The translations under genes were made by a program, and so were the position numbers. The notes under the pieces are model-generated. The model saw nothing but the letters and a program-made list of their open reading frames with translations, had not been told where the DNA came from and searched no databases. 64,000 bases of DNA, from NCBI RefSeq assembly GCF_037126285.1, contig NZ_CP147012.1, forward strand, positions 5,010,001 through 5,074,000, in the 5' to 3' direction. Positions 9,692-21,580 of the stretch are shown here, in pieces. The DNA comes from Bernardetia sp. MNP-M8. Its GTDB lineage: Bacteria > Bacteroidota > Bacteroidia > Cytophagales > Bernardetiaceae. Every line of letters starts with the position of its first letter. Position 1 is the first letter of the stretch.

Positions 9692-9979
9692 ATGCTCCGT
9701 TTCATTGATTACGTATTTTTTCTTACCACTTACAAAGAAGCAGGTTCTATCAACCGAGTTGAAGATGTGAGTTATGTTATTCAAGGTTATTTGATGGCAA
9801 TGCAAGACGAAAAATTGAACGAATTTATGTTCAATTTTAGTTCTTTTATGTGTGCAAAACTAGGGATTGGCGATAGAATAGAATGGAGTAAAGTTATTCG
9901 TTTCAATGCCCATTCTGATATTCATTCTTTAGAGCTTTTTGAAAACTTTTTTAGAGATTATGTAAATAGTGTAAACTAA
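9692..9979 (+). CDS. Hypothetical 95-aa protein
   Basis: A short cytosolic-looking protein rich in aromatic residues (F, Y) with no signal peptide. I do not recognise the family. It follows the small secreted protein by 51 bp on the same strand. Codon composition is like its neighbours, so it is probably real. Confidence 0.5.
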   Translation: MLRFIDYVFFLTTYKEAGSINRVEDVSYVIQGYLMAMQDEKLNEFMFNFSSFMCAKLGIGDRIEWSKVIRFNAHSDIHSLELFENFFRDYVNSVN

Positions 9980-10141
9980 AAACACCAAATTAACTTTGAG
10001 AAGACAAACTCACCAAAAATAATATAATTTTTGTTACTAAATTGCGTATCTATTATTTTATAGAACAAAATCATACATTATATTTTTTACAATACAGACA
10101 AACAATCACTACAAAATCAATTATCATTTTATTATATCTTT

Positions 10142-13100
10142 ATGCAAAATAAATCTATGAAAAAAATAATCTTCTTACTCTTAACAGTAAGTATTATTTT
10201 ACCTACTTATTCCCAAGCACAAAATAAAACAGGTTGGGAATTTATACAACAAAATGACCATCAAAAAGCTCGTCAAGCCTTCCAACAGACACTAGAAAAA
10301 GATAGCACTGATGCAGAAGCCAACAAAGGAATGATTTTTCTTTCAGAAGTAGAAGGAGACACACAAGGATATTATTTGCACCTCAATAGATTGATGCGTC
10401 ATCATTGGGATGAAAATTATTATGATGTTTTTAAAAGACAAATTTCAATTTCCTATTCTGATTTAAAGAAAAAAATGTATGATAAAAATGGAAATCAAAA
10501 AATGTCTTCTCGTTTTTATGTAAGTCCTTTACTTTTTGAAGCCTACAAAGAATTTACAAGAAGAGAATTTGAGAAAAGTAAAGCCTCTTTTGCCAAAATT
10601 CATAATCGTTTGTATTGGGCAACAATAAATGGCTTTCCAAATATAAATGGCTACGGCTACACGGTTGAATATCCTGTTGAAAAAGAAGCCTTTAACCCAA
10701 ATGGAAGCTATAAAATCATTACAGATGAAAAACTATCATGGGAAATATTACCTTATTTTCAATATGATGGTGATATTTATCTTGACCAAACCGAAGGTGT
10801 TCATTATGCCAATACTTTTTTTAGTGTAGACAAAGAACAAGAAATTGATTTTCGTATTACTCGTTCCTATCCAATCAAAATTTGGTTAGATGGAAAAGAA
10901 ATTTTTGCTTCTCCAAAAACAATTTCAGCACATTATGATGCCGAACGCATTTCTATGAAATTACCTGCTGGAAATCACAGAATTTTGATAAAATATGCTG
11001 TAGCAAGATATTTTAAAGGTGGTTCAGGTTCTTCTGAATTAGACTTTGATGGCATGAAAAGTATAGATTACAACTATGAGGCAGAAGAGGAAGATGATAA
11101 AAACAAGAAAAGCACTATCGAAAGACTAGAAGAAGAAGAAGATAATTATTATCCATATTATCAAAGAAATCTTTTTATTCGTTTGACAGACAAAAATGGC
11201 ATCGCTATTCCGTTACAGGCTTATAAAGACCCAGTTACCTATTCGGTAGCAACAAATTTTGAAAACTCTACAACAACAAGTTTAGAAACATTAGAATACT
11301 TCAAAAATTTAGTAACTAAAAATGATAGTGAAAATATAAATTCATTTTTTGATTATTATATGTTGATTCAGTCTCATTTATATTATTCAAGAGGAGAAGA
11401 GTTAGAAGAGTTTTTTGCTAAAAAAGTAGAGCAAAATCCAAATTCAGTTTATTTCAAATATTTGGCTGCAAAAGTCTATAATGAAAATAACAAGACGGAA
11501 AAGAGTTTTGATTTAATGGGAACATTTGACCAACAAAAAACACCTATTTTCACCCTTCTTTACAAAGATTTGAAAGAAATTGATGCAGAAAATCAAAGCG
11601 AAGAATACGAAGAAAAATTAGATCAACTAGACCAAATTAGTCGTTCTAACTTTGATGTCATTCAAAGAAAACTTCGTTTTTATGACCAAAAAGGACGTAA
11701 AGATGAGCGAATTGCGTATGCTAAAAAAATGGTGAAAGAATATCCTCTTTACTCTCAAAGTCTGCAAAGATACATTGATGATAAAGACAATCGTCCAGAA
11801 GATTATTATCAAAATCAGCAAAAAGACAAAAAAGATGATGACAAAGCTAAAGAGAAAGATTATAAAAAAGCTCTCAAAAAATACTTTGATGTAGGAACTT
11901 ACAAAAAGCTAATTGCACTCTACAAAAAAGATAAAGAAGTAGAGAAAGTATTAGAGCTTTATGATGAAATGATTGTTGTTAAGCCTAATGAAAGTTGGTT
12001 GTTATATCAAAAAGCAAATTACTTGTACTCAAAGGAACGCTATGATGAGGCAATGACAACTATCAAACAAGCGATTCCGATTGACCCAAATTCAGGTGGA
12101 ATTTATGAAATGATAGGCGATATTCATAGTGATAAAGGTGACAAACAAACTGCTCTTACCTATTATAAAAAAGCGCAACAATTATCAACTAGTCAAAATT
12201 CGTATGAATTAGATAATAAAATTGAAAAAATTGAAGGTGAAAAGCAGTATAAAAACAAATTCGAAACTCCTTCTTTTGACGAGTACAAAGCCAACTACGA
12301 AAAAGTATCTAAAACGGAGGCTTTCAAAAAAGAATACAAAGATGCCGAATCAATTATTTTAGGTTACAATCGTGATGTAATTTGGAACGATACTGCAAGA
12401 GCCACTTATTTTTATAGCAATATTATGATAAAAATATTGACTGAATCGGGTGCAAAACTTTGGACACAATCTAACTTTGACCTCTTAGGCAGAGTTACAA
12501 GTGCAAAAGTAATTCGTGAAAATGGCACAGAAACTCGTCCAGATGTACAAGGTTCATTTATTATCTTTAAAAACTTAAAAGTAGGCGATATTATTCAAGT
12601 AGAAGGAATGGCAAGTTGGAGTACAGTTTCCGAACTTGGAAATAATTTAGGAATTAGTAGCTACATTCCTTTCCCTGCTCCAATTTTATCAGCTAAATTA
12701 GAGTTTTTGATTCCTCAAAATAGAAATCTTTTTTATGAAAGTCATAAATTAGACGGAAAATTAAAAGTCAGTAATCGTGAAGATGGATTAGCTTCTTATC
12801 GTTGGGATTACGAAAACATTCCGATTCCGATAGCAGAAAATGCAATGGTTGATGATTTGGAATACTATCCTGTTTTGAGAGTTTCAACAACAGAAGACTG
12901 GGGAATTATTGTAGATTGGTACAAAGCCAAAACTTACCAAAAATTAGAATCAAATTATATCATTGATGATATTTTGAAAGATATTATTAAAGATGGAATG
13001 ACTGACAAACAGAAAATTGAAACTATCTTCAATTACATTTCTCAAAACATCAATTATTCTTCTACAAGTCTTTTGCAGTCGGGTTATATTCCAAAAGATA

Positions 13101-14077
13101 GCGACCTTACGTGTTCTTCAAAAATTGGAGATTGTAAAGATGTGGCAACCATTATGATTACGATGCTTAGAAAAATAGGTATAGAATCATATTATGTTTT
13201 GGTAAAAGTAAACGAAAATACACAGCCATTTATGCCATTAGAAATGGAATTTAATCACGCTATTGTAGCCTATTATTTAGATGGAAAAATAAATTATTCT
13301 GACCCAACAACTGATTTTTATCCATACTATTCACTCAATGAAGGTGATACTGAAGCGTGGGCATTGCTGATAAAAGATGGTCAAAACAAAGCATTTCGTT
13401 TACCTCCTAATCATACCGATTCTACCAAAACATTTACACAGTATGATGTAACGGCAGCTTTAGATGAATTCAATACACTTGATTTGGAAGTAAAAACCAC
13501 TTATACAGGTCTTGTAGCTGGAAGATGGCGTTCGACAATGGAATTAGAATCAAAGGATAATTTGCCAAATCATATCATTTCTAGTTTGGGAAGTAGCGCA
13601 TTTAGAAATCTTGAATTAGATGAATATGATTTTGATAAAGTAGAGAATATTTCTGTTCCTTTAGAAGCAAATTATCAGTTTCATGCTAGAGAATTTACAG
13701 ACGATGTAACAGGGATTTATTTTATGCGTTTGCCTTTTGTCAAAACGGTTGAAGCTGATGTAGCAATTTATGGAAGTGAGCGAACCAACGCAATGGATAT
13801 AAAGACATTTACATTTGCACAACCTCATATTCAGCGCATTACGGTAAAAATGAACAAGAATTTTGCTGTCAAAAAATTACCTCAAAATGTAAATTATGAT
13901 ACAAAATTTGGAACTTATACACTCAAATTAAAGCAAACAGCAGAAGGATTATACATTGAGCGTTTTGTTCACTTCAAACAAACTCGTATTGAACCATCTG
14001 AATTTAAAGCCTTCAAAGAATTTTATTTGCAACTTTTGAAATACGATAATTTGAAAGTGCTTTTACAGCAAAAATAA
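10142..14077 (+). CDS. Large secreted TPR / DUF3857 / transglutaminase-like protein
   Basis: A 1311-aa exported protein. After a signal peptide (a start at the second ATG, 10157, would also give MKKIIFLLLTVS) it has a helical N-terminal region, TPR repeats in the middle (for example around residues 600-690), a DUF3857-like beta domain (roughly 730-920) and a transglutaminase-like domain. The papain-like triad is visible: C998 in G-D-C-K-D-V-A, H1039 in F-N-H-A and D1054 in Y-S-D-P. A beta-rich tail follows. DUF3857-transglutaminase proteins are common in Bacteroidota envelopes, but their substrates are mostly unknown. It is followed by a large hairpin region. Confidence 0.85.
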   Translation: MQNKSMKKIIFLLLTVSIILPTYSQAQNKTGWEFIQQNDHQKARQAFQQTLEKDSTDAEANKGMIFLSEVEGDTQGYYLHLNRLMRHHWDENYYDVFKRQISISYSDLKKKMYDKNGNQKMSSRFYVSPLLFEAYKEFTRREFEKSKASFAKIHNRLYWATINGFPNINGYGYTVEYPVEKEAFNPNGSYKIITDEKLSWEILPYFQYDGDIYLDQTEGVHYANTFFSVDKEQEIDFRITRSYPIKIWLDGKEIFASPKTISAHYDAERISMKLPAGNHRILIKYAVARYFKGGSGSSELDFDGMKSIDYNYEAEEEDDKNKKSTIERLEEEEDNYYPYYQRNLFIRLTDKNGIAIPLQAYKDPVTYSVATNFENSTTTSLETLEYFKNLVTKNDSENINSFFDYYMLIQSHLYYSRGEELEEFFAKKVEQNPNSVYFKYLAAKVYNENNKTEKSFDLMGTFDQQKTPIFTLLYKDLKEIDAENQSEEYEEKLDQLDQISRSNFDVIQRKLRFYDQKGRKDERIAYAKKMVKEYPLYSQSLQRYIDDKDNRPEDYYQNQQKDKKDDDKAKEKDYKKALKKYFDVGTYKKLIALYKKDKEVEKVLELYDEMIVVKPNESWLLYQKANYLYSKERYDEAMTTIKQAIPIDPNSGGIYEMIGDIHSDKGDKQTALTYYKKAQQLSTSQNSYELDNKIEKIEGEKQYKNKFETPSFDEYKANYEKVSKTEAFKKEYKDAESIILGYNRDVIWNDTARATYFYSNIMIKILTESGAKLWTQSNFDLLGRVTSAKVIRENGTETRPDVQGSFIIFKNLKVGDIIQVEGMASWSTVSELGNNLGISSYIPFPAPILSAKLEFLIPQNRNLFYESHKLDGKLKVSNREDGLASYRWDYENIPIPIAENAMVDDLEYYPVLRVSTTEDWGIIVDWYKAKTYQKLESNYIIDDILKDIIKDGMTDKQKIETIFNYISQNINYSSTSLLQSGYIPKDSDLTCSSKIGDCKDVATIMITMLRKIGIESYYVLVKVNENTQPFMPLEMEFNHAIVAYYLDGKINYSDPTTDFYPYYSLNEGDTEAWALLIKDGQNKAFRLPPNHTDSTKTFTQYDVTAALDEFNTLDLEVKTTYTGLVAGRWRSTMELESKDNLPNHIISSLGSSAFRNLELDEYDFDKVENISVPLEANYQFHAREFTDDVTGIYFMRLPFVKTVEADVAIYGSERTNAMDIKTFTFAQPHIQRITVKMNKNFAVKKLPQNVNYDTKFGTYTLKLKQTAEGLYIERFVHFKQTRIEPSEFKAFKEFYLQLLKYDNLKVLLQQK

Positions 14078-14089
14078 TTGATAGCGATT

Positions 14090-14401
14090 TGTCGGTGGTA
14101 TCGCCATAGCTGTAAGGTTAAAAACTTAGGCTCTTCCGACAATTTAGCGAAATTATAAAAGGGTGTGCGTTCGTTTTAGCTTCGCTGAGGGTTACACCGT
14201 TCTCAAAAACAAACGAAATGCTTCCTCAGAAGCGTGATTTAAGCAATATCACGCTTCTGAGGAAGCGTTTTTTTCAGTTCTGAGGAACTGAAACACAATG
14301 TTTCGCTAAAAAATCGGAAGAGCCAATTATTTTGCATTTCTTTGCATGTAAAACGGGGTTAAAACCAATTTATAATTCTGCCATTGGTATTGCCACCGAC
14401 A
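14090..14401. repeat. Nested inverted-repeat element between convergent genes
   Basis: Three nested inverted repeats share one centre. The outer arms are 14090-14106 and 14385-14401 (about 17 bp, one mismatch), the middle arms 14129-14152 and 14301-14324 (about 24 bp, few mismatches), and the inner arms 14220-14238 and 14248-14266 (19 bp, perfect). A further small hairpin lies at 14274-14289. The outer arm contains the same TGTCGGTGG-type core seen in other palindromic spacers of this window. It is not coding. It could be a composite of palindromic repeats or a non-autonomous element, and the inner hairpin doubles as a terminator. Confidence 0.7.
14220..14273 (+). terminator. Strong hairpin with T tract
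   Basis: A perfect 19-bp stem (14220-14238 with 14248-14266), a 9-nt loop and then a run of T. It stands about 140 bp after the plus-strand transglutaminase gene and before the convergent ligase gene. Confidence 0.7.
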
Positions 14402-14478
14402 ATAGTAAAACACAAACAAACTTATGTTACATTGTATTAAACAACTTCAATTATTTTAGTTTTGCAAAAGCCCAAATT

Positions 14479-16601
<2,123 letters not shown>

Positions 16602-16639
16602 ACATATTTTCCCAAATTTACGATTTTTTTATTGCTTTT

Positions 16640-17089
16640 TTACTGATTTAGAAGCCATTTTTCGCCTTCTTCTAAATTTTTAAAAAAAGATATATGAATT
16701 GTTTTATAAATTTTCTGAACTGAAGAGGTGATGAGAGAAGTTGTCATTTTTTGAAATAAATTTTGAGATTCTAATAATGCCAAATAACATTCTCTTTCTT
16801 TGAGTTCTCTTCCATAACGAGGGACATAATTTGTTACAAACCAAGCTCTTGATTGAGGTGGGTCATATTCCAATTTTAAATAGTCAAAAATAGCGTGGCT
16901 ATAATTTCCATCTTTGAACAATTCTAAATAGGTTTCGAAACCTTCTCTGTGTTCTTCAACCGTCAATCGTCCGATTAGATAGAGTTTCAAAACTTTCTTT
17001 TGTTTTGCTTCTTGATTTTCTGATGCAGTTTGGTCAGTTAGTGTAACTTCTTCTATTAAAAATGTTTTGCGTGTATTTTGGTAGAGCAT
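16640..17089 (-). CDS. STAS/SpoIIAA-like small protein (tentative)
   Basis: A 149-aa soluble protein upstream of ligA on the same strand (130 bp). An alternating beta/alpha pattern with a final F-K-N-L-E-E-G-E-K-W-L segment resembles the SpoIIAA-like (CRAL/STAS fold) proteins common in Bacteroidota. It is similar in size and layout to the 138-aa protein at 34600-35016. No catalytic residues are seen, and the assignment is by pattern only. Confidence 0.55.
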   Translation of the reverse strand: MLYQNTRKTFLIEEVTLTDQTASENQEAKQKKVLKLYLIGRLTVEEHREGFETYLELFKDGNYSHAIFDYLKLEYDPPQSRAWFVTNYVPRYGRELKERECYLALLESQNLFQKMTTSLITSSVQKIYKTIHISFFKNLEEGEKWLLNQ

Positions 17090-17300
17090 AAATTTTGATT
17101 TAAAAAGGGAAAAAAGGGTACTAATTTAAAACTTCTTTTTTTTATAAAAGGTTTTATCACTCAATTATAGTCTTTCAAAAACCAGTCTATTTCATTGATA
17201 TTTTGACTTGTTGTTTAAAAATATTTTCTAGTGGCATTGTTTAGGCAAACTATTTGCTTTTTTTGCTAAAAAATATCTACAACTCAAACTATATTCTATT

Positions 17301-17804
17301 ATGAATCATCAAAATTTCAAGTTTTATTCTCTTTTTGCTTTTCTCTTATTTGGTGCTTTTGGCTGTCAAAATCAAGAGGAGGAAATAGCACCAAATCAAG
17401 ATAATTTTAATGTAGATGCCCAAGAGCTAGTAAAACTAGTAAATGAATACAGAACACAGGGTTGTACGTGTGGAAATGAACAAATGCCACCTGTAGGAAC
17501 AATTACTTGGAATGAAACACTTGCCAAAACAGCTTATCTTCATAGCAAAGATATGAATGATAAAAACTATTTTTCACACACAGGAAAAGATGGTTCAAGT
17601 GCAGGAGAAAGACTAGAAAGACAAGGTTATGATTGGAGAACTTATGGAGAAAATATTGCAGAAGGTTACACCACTGAAAAATCAGTTATTGAAGGATGGA
17701 TAGATAGTGAAGGACATTGTAGAAATATCATGAATCCAAATTTTCAAGAAATGGGTTTGGGTAGAGAAAGCAATTATTGGACACAAGTTTTTGGAGCGCA
17801 ATAA
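17301..17804 (+). CDS. CAP-domain (SCP/PR-1) lipoprotein
   Basis: A 167-aa lipoprotein: the signal sequence ends in the lipobox G-A-F-G-C, so Cys22 or thereabouts would be lipidated. The rest is one CAP domain, with H-S in A-Y-L-H-S-K-D-M, the F-S-H-T-G motif, G-E-N-I-A-E-G and the H-C-R-N-I-M-N-P-N-F motif. CAP proteins are extracellular and bind lipids or act in envelope biology; the role here is not known. It is complete in length for a minimal CAP protein. Confidence 0.9.
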   Translation: MNHQNFKFYSLFAFLLFGAFGCQNQEEEIAPNQDNFNVDAQELVKLVNEYRTQGCTCGNEQMPPVGTITWNETLAKTAYLHSKDMNDKNYFSHTGKDGSSAGERLERQGYDWRTYGENIAEGYTTEKSVIEGWIDSEGHCRNIMNPNFQEMGLGRESNYWTQVFGAQ

Positions 17805-18061
17805 TGATGATAGGATATGGAATTTAGGAAATGGAGATGATAAATTAGAAACAAATATAGAAATTACGCACTCTAATATTACGTAAGGTTTGTTTTGATA
17901 GTTTGATATGTGATTTTGTTTTTAAATTGATACCAATTTTTATATATTTTGGTTGTTACATATTCTTCTAGTGTTACTGTACCCTAATAGGGTTTTAACC
18001 CTGTTTTATAGATAGCTAAAAATGTAAATTTATTTTTTAGTCTTCTAAAAATAATCTATTT

Positions 18062-18610
18062 ATGAAAATTTTAATTTTTATACTTTTTACTCTTTCATTT
18101 ATTACTACTATGAAAAACCCACTTCTTATTTTTGATTTTAAAGAAAATGCTAATATTTCCAACTGGAAAATTGTTGATGATGTAGTAATGGGTGGTAATT
18201 CAAATGGAAATTTTTATCTTAATAAAGCAGGAAATGGTATTTTTGAGGGAAAAATTTCTTTAGAAAATAATGGAGGGTTTTCTTCGCTTCGTTATACATT
18301 TGATAGAGAAAAAATAGCAGGTTATAAAAAAGTAAATATTTATCTAAAAGGAGATAAAAAACGCTATCAGTTTAGAGTAAAATCTAATGGAAGCGAAAAA
18401 TACTCGTATATTTCTTATTTTAAACCAACTGGAGAATGGGAAACTATTGTACTTGATTTATCAGATATGATTCCTGCTTTTAGAGGAAAACGACTTACAG
18501 AACTACCCAATTATCAAGCAGAAGAGTTAGCAGAAATCAGATTTCTGATTGGAAACAAAAAAGAACAAAATTTTAAGTTAGAAATAGATAAAATAGAATT
18601 GGTTGAGTAA
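18062..18610 (+). CDS. CIA30-family protein
   Basis: A 182-aa protein with a short hydrophobic N-terminus (possible signal peptide) and a CIA30 domain: I-V-D-D-V-V-M-G-G near residue 40, N-G-G-F-S-S-L-R around 75 and I-D-K-I-E-L at the end. The family is named for mitochondrial complex I assembly factor NDUFAF1. Bacterial members are carbohydrate-binding-like beta sandwiches of unclear function. It is separated by ~250 bp from the CAP gene and ~140 bp from the LVIVD gene. Confidence 0.85.
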   Translation: MKILIFILFTLSFITTMKNPLLIFDFKENANISNWKIVDDVVMGGNSNGNFYLNKAGNGIFEGKISLENNGGFSSLRYTFDREKIAGYKKVNIYLKGDKKRYQFRVKSNGSEKYSYISYFKPTGEWETIVLDLSDMIPAFRGKRLTELPNYQAEELAEIRFLIGNKKEQNFKLEIDKIELVE

Positions 18611-18751
18611 AAAATGTTTTGCAACGATTTAGAAATAGATAACGTCTTGAATAAAAGGGTTAAAAAAACACAAAAAATAGATATAAATCTACATTTGAAT
18701 TTTTAATCTTTCATTTCACTTTGCAAGTAACCAACTTTTATTTATCTAAAA

Positions 18752-19297
18752 ATGAAAAATCCCATATTCTTTATCCATTTTATTCCACAAAAGATACTTC
18801 AATCAGTATTATTTGGAATGTTGCTTTTTAGCTTGACTAGCTGTTTTTATGTAGAAGAACCTTCACAACCTGTTTATGAAACAGAATATAGCCCTGTTTA
18901 TATCAGTCGTCAAGACTTGAATAATTCTGTAAAATTTGAGAATGCACGTCCACTCAAAAAAACAGGCAAAATTTTTATGAAAGGCTCGTATGTATTTGTT
19001 GGAGAGCGTTATGAAGGAGTTCATGTTATCGATAATCGTAATCCTAGAGAACCTAAAAATGTTGGTTTTATTAAGATTGCAGGAAATGTAGATGTATCAA
19101 CAAAAGGAAATGTTTTGTATGCTGATAATGCTGTTGATTTGGTAGCAATAGATATTTCAAATCTACCAGTTATTAAAATAGTGAAACGTATAGAAGGTGT
19201 TTTTTCAGAAGCAAACCAAGTTCTTCCACCCGACGGAGGAAACTTTGAATATGATGCCAGCAAAGGATATATTATTAATTGGATAAAGAACGAATAA
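18752..19297 (+). CDS. LVIVD-repeat lipoprotein
   Basis: A 181-aa lipoprotein with lipobox L-T-S-C near residue 31. The mature part has LVIVD-type beta-propeller repeats: Y-V-F-V-G-E-R-Y-E-G-V-H-V-I-D-N-R-N-P and V-L-Y-A-D-N-A-V-D-L-V-A-I-D-I-S-N. It probably sits on the outer membrane surface. It is followed after 48 bp by a second LVIVD lipoprotein, so the pair probably forms an operon and may come from one ancestral gene. Confidence 0.8.
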   Translation: MKNPIFFIHFIPQKILQSVLFGMLLFSLTSCFYVEEPSQPVYETEYSPVYISRQDLNNSVKFENARPLKKTGKIFMKGSYVFVGERYEGVHVIDNRNPREPKNVGFIKIAGNVDVSTKGNVLYADNAVDLVAIDISNLPVIKIVKRIEGVFSEANQVLPPDGGNFEYDASKGYIINWIKNE

Positions 19298-19345
19298 TTG
19301 ATAATTTACTTTTTTAGTATAAAAAATAATCTAATTTAGAAAAAA

Positions 19346-20119
19346 ATGAAAAATAATATATATATACTCTTTGCTTTTTTAGCACTTTCTCTTACTAGTT
19401 GTAATGAAGATGGTAATTTTTCTTCTGATGAATCAGCAGCAATTGGTAATGGAGGAAAAGGGGGGGCGTTAGCTCGTTTTACAGTGGTAGGAGACAAACT
19501 CTACACAATAAGTAATAATCAAATGCGAGTTTTTGATGTCCAAGACAACACAGATCCAACATTCGAACAAACAGTTGAATTGATAAATGGAGTCGAAACT
19601 GTTTTTCCTTATGGCGACTATCTGTACTTAGGAACTCAAACAGGAATGTTGATTTATGATATTTCAAATCCTTCAGCCCCTGCTTATACTTCTATGTACG
19701 AACATGTTCAGGCTTGTGATCCTGTTGTTGTGCAAGGAAACTATGCTTATGTAACTGTGCGTTCAGGAACTAGCTGTCGTAATGCAACACAAATAGACCA
19801 ACTGGAAGTAATTAATGTAAGTGATCCTACTCAACCTTTTGCAGTCAATCAATATTCATTAGAAAATCCGTATGGATTGGGAATAGATAATGATTTGCTT
19901 TTTGTATGTGATGGTAATTCAGGATTAAAGGTTTTTGATATTGCTTTTACGCCTGACCAAATTCAACTTTTACATGAATTTAAAGATATAAAAGCCAGAG
20001 ATGTAATTCCTTTTAATGGTTTACTTTTACTTATTGCAGAGGAAGGTTTTTATCAGTATCAATACAAGCCTTCTGGAGAAATGGAGTTACTTAGTCTTAT
20101 TGAAGTAGAGAAAGAATAA
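19346..20119 (+). CDS. LVIVD-repeat lipoprotein
   Basis: A 257-aa lipoprotein with lipobox L-T-S-C near residue 19 and at least four LVIVD repeats (F-D-V-Q-D-N, I-Y-D-I-S-N-P-S-A-P, V-I-N-V-S-D-P-T-Q-P, V-F-D-I). It is predicted to be a partial beta-propeller on the cell surface, with its function unknown. It is the second gene of the pair starting at 18752. Confidence 0.85.
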   Translation: MKNNIYILFAFLALSLTSCNEDGNFSSDESAAIGNGGKGGALARFTVVGDKLYTISNNQMRVFDVQDNTDPTFEQTVELINGVETVFPYGDYLYLGTQTGMLIYDISNPSAPAYTSMYEHVQACDPVVVQGNYAYVTVRSGTSCRNATQIDQLEVINVSDPTQPFAVNQYSLENPYGLGIDNDLLFVCDGNSGLKVFDIAFTPDQIQLLHEFKDIKARDVIPFNGLLLLIAEEGFYQYQYKPSGEMELLSLIEVEKE

Positions 20120-20294
20120 GATGTATTAGAAATTTATTTAAGTAATAATTATTTTCCATAATAGTAGATTTATAAATCTATTGTTATGGAAAATTTAGTT
20201 TATTATTAGTAGTATTTTTTGTACATTTAGGTTTGTACTTTACATTGTTAAAGTTTGAATAATTTTATTTTCATCAAATTTACTATAATTATTT

Positions 20295-20891
20295 ATGAGC
20301 CATTTTCAGTTTCCACTTCATCTTACTTTCAAAATTGCAACTTTTGCAAATGATTTTATTGCTACTGATGCAAACGGACAAACACTTGCCTATGTACGCC
20401 AAAAAATATTCAAGCTAAAAGAAGAAGTCAATCTTTTTACAGATGACTCAAAATCTGAATTAAAATATTCTATTAAAGCAGACAGATGGTTAGACTTTTC
20501 AGCTTCTTACAGATTTGAAGATGCTAACGGTAAAAATCTAGGTCGTGTAGCTCGTAAAGGCTGGCGTTCTATTTGGAAAGCAAAATACGAAATATATGAT
20601 ATTGAAGACAATCAAGATTTGATTATCGAAGAAGCCAATGCTTGGATAAAAGTAGCTGATTCGGCTCTAGGAGAAGTCCCTGTTTTAAACATGCTAACAG
20701 GCTATTTTTTCAATCCTAGTTATAATGTTAGTCGTCCGAATGGAGAAATTGTAGCCAAACTCAAAAAAGAACCTTCTTTTTTTGGAAGACGATTTAAAGT
20801 AGAAAAATTAATGGAAATGGAAGAAATAGAAGAAGAAAGAATACTTTTAGGCTTAATGATGATGATTCTTTTGGAGCGTAGAAGAGGATAA
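20295..20891 (+). CDS. LURP-one-related (tubby-like fold) protein
   Basis: A 198-aa cytosolic protein with the LOR/scramblase-like pattern: an N-terminal beta barrel with D-A-N-G-Q-T-L-A-Y-V-R-Q-K-I-F-K-L-K-E, then R-F-E-D-A-N-G-K-N-L-G-R-V and a later S-R-P-N-G-E-I-V-A-K-L. The LURP-one family shares the Tubby C-terminal fold; bacterial roles are unknown, perhaps membrane or lipid binding. The C-terminus ends in a Met/Leu/Glu-rich helix and a basic tail (E-R-R-R-G). Confidence 0.75.
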   Translation: MSHFQFPLHLTFKIATFANDFIATDANGQTLAYVRQKIFKLKEEVNLFTDDSKSELKYSIKADRWLDFSASYRFEDANGKNLGRVARKGWRSIWKAKYEIYDIEDNQDLIIEEANAWIKVADSALGEVPVLNMLTGYFFNPSYNVSRPNGEIVAKLKKEPSFFGRRFKVEKLMEMEEIEEERILLGLMMMILLERRRG

Positions 20892-21050
20892 AAAAGAATT
20901 GTGAATGGTGAGTTATGAATGGTAAATTTGATTCATTAACAATAAACCTTTTATAATTTGAAGTTTTTAAATTAGAAATAAGTGATTAAAACCTCGTTGA
21001 GCGTTTCATTTGAACCTCAATGAAGGTTTTTGTTTCAAAATTGTAAGAAT

Positions 21051-21572
21051 ATGAAATCAAAAATCTTAGTTTTATTTGTTTTGTTTGTTTGTAGTTCTTT
21101 TGTGAAACCACTTCCATTCAATATTCATAAAGAATTAGAAGAAGCACAACGTATTGTAAAGGGAACAATTTTGAGTTATGATACAGAAAATATAATAATT
21201 AAATTTCAAAATAAGACTACTAATAAAATAGATTCTGCCGTTGTGGCAGGTGGATTATTAAATGAGTCTTCAAAAGAAATTGATAATAAGGTGTCAGTTA
21301 GAAATAAACTTACACTTTCAGGTAAGCTTCCTGCTATTGGAGAAGAAGTATTAATGGTAATTAGTGATAAAAATTATGTGAGATTATTTGCTTACGAAAA
21401 AAAAGATTATTACAGATTTTGGACTCCAATAATGGCAGGAAGTCTTTCTATATTTCATTTTGAATCTCCAGCATTACCAATTTTTCCAAATGATAGTTAT
21501 TATAATGTAGGAGATGGAAGATGTTTTGACGGCTGCCTTTATCCAATAGATCAAATAGAATTAAGACAATAA
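21051..21572 (+). CDS. Small secreted protein of unknown function
   Basis: The ATG at 21051 gives 173 residues with a signal peptide (MKSKILVLFVLFVCSSFVKP); an upstream in-frame TTG at 21030 is unlikely. The mature part is probably beta-rich, with G-T-I-L-S-Y and P-A-I-G-E-E-V-L-M-V segments. A Cys pair (C-F-D-G-C) near the end could form a disulphide. No family recognised. The gene ends 8 bp before the PRPP synthetase-like gene, suggesting cotranscription. Confidence 0.6.
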   Translation: MKSKILVLFVLFVCSSFVKPLPFNIHKELEEAQRIVKGTILSYDTENIIIKFQNKTTNKIDSAVVAGGLLNESSKEIDNKVSVRNKLTLSGKLPAIGEEVLMVISDKNYVRLFAYEKKDYYRFWTPIMAGSLSIFHFESPALPIFPNDSYYNVGDGRCFDGCLYPIDQIELRQ

Positions 21573-21580
21573 AAAATAAC

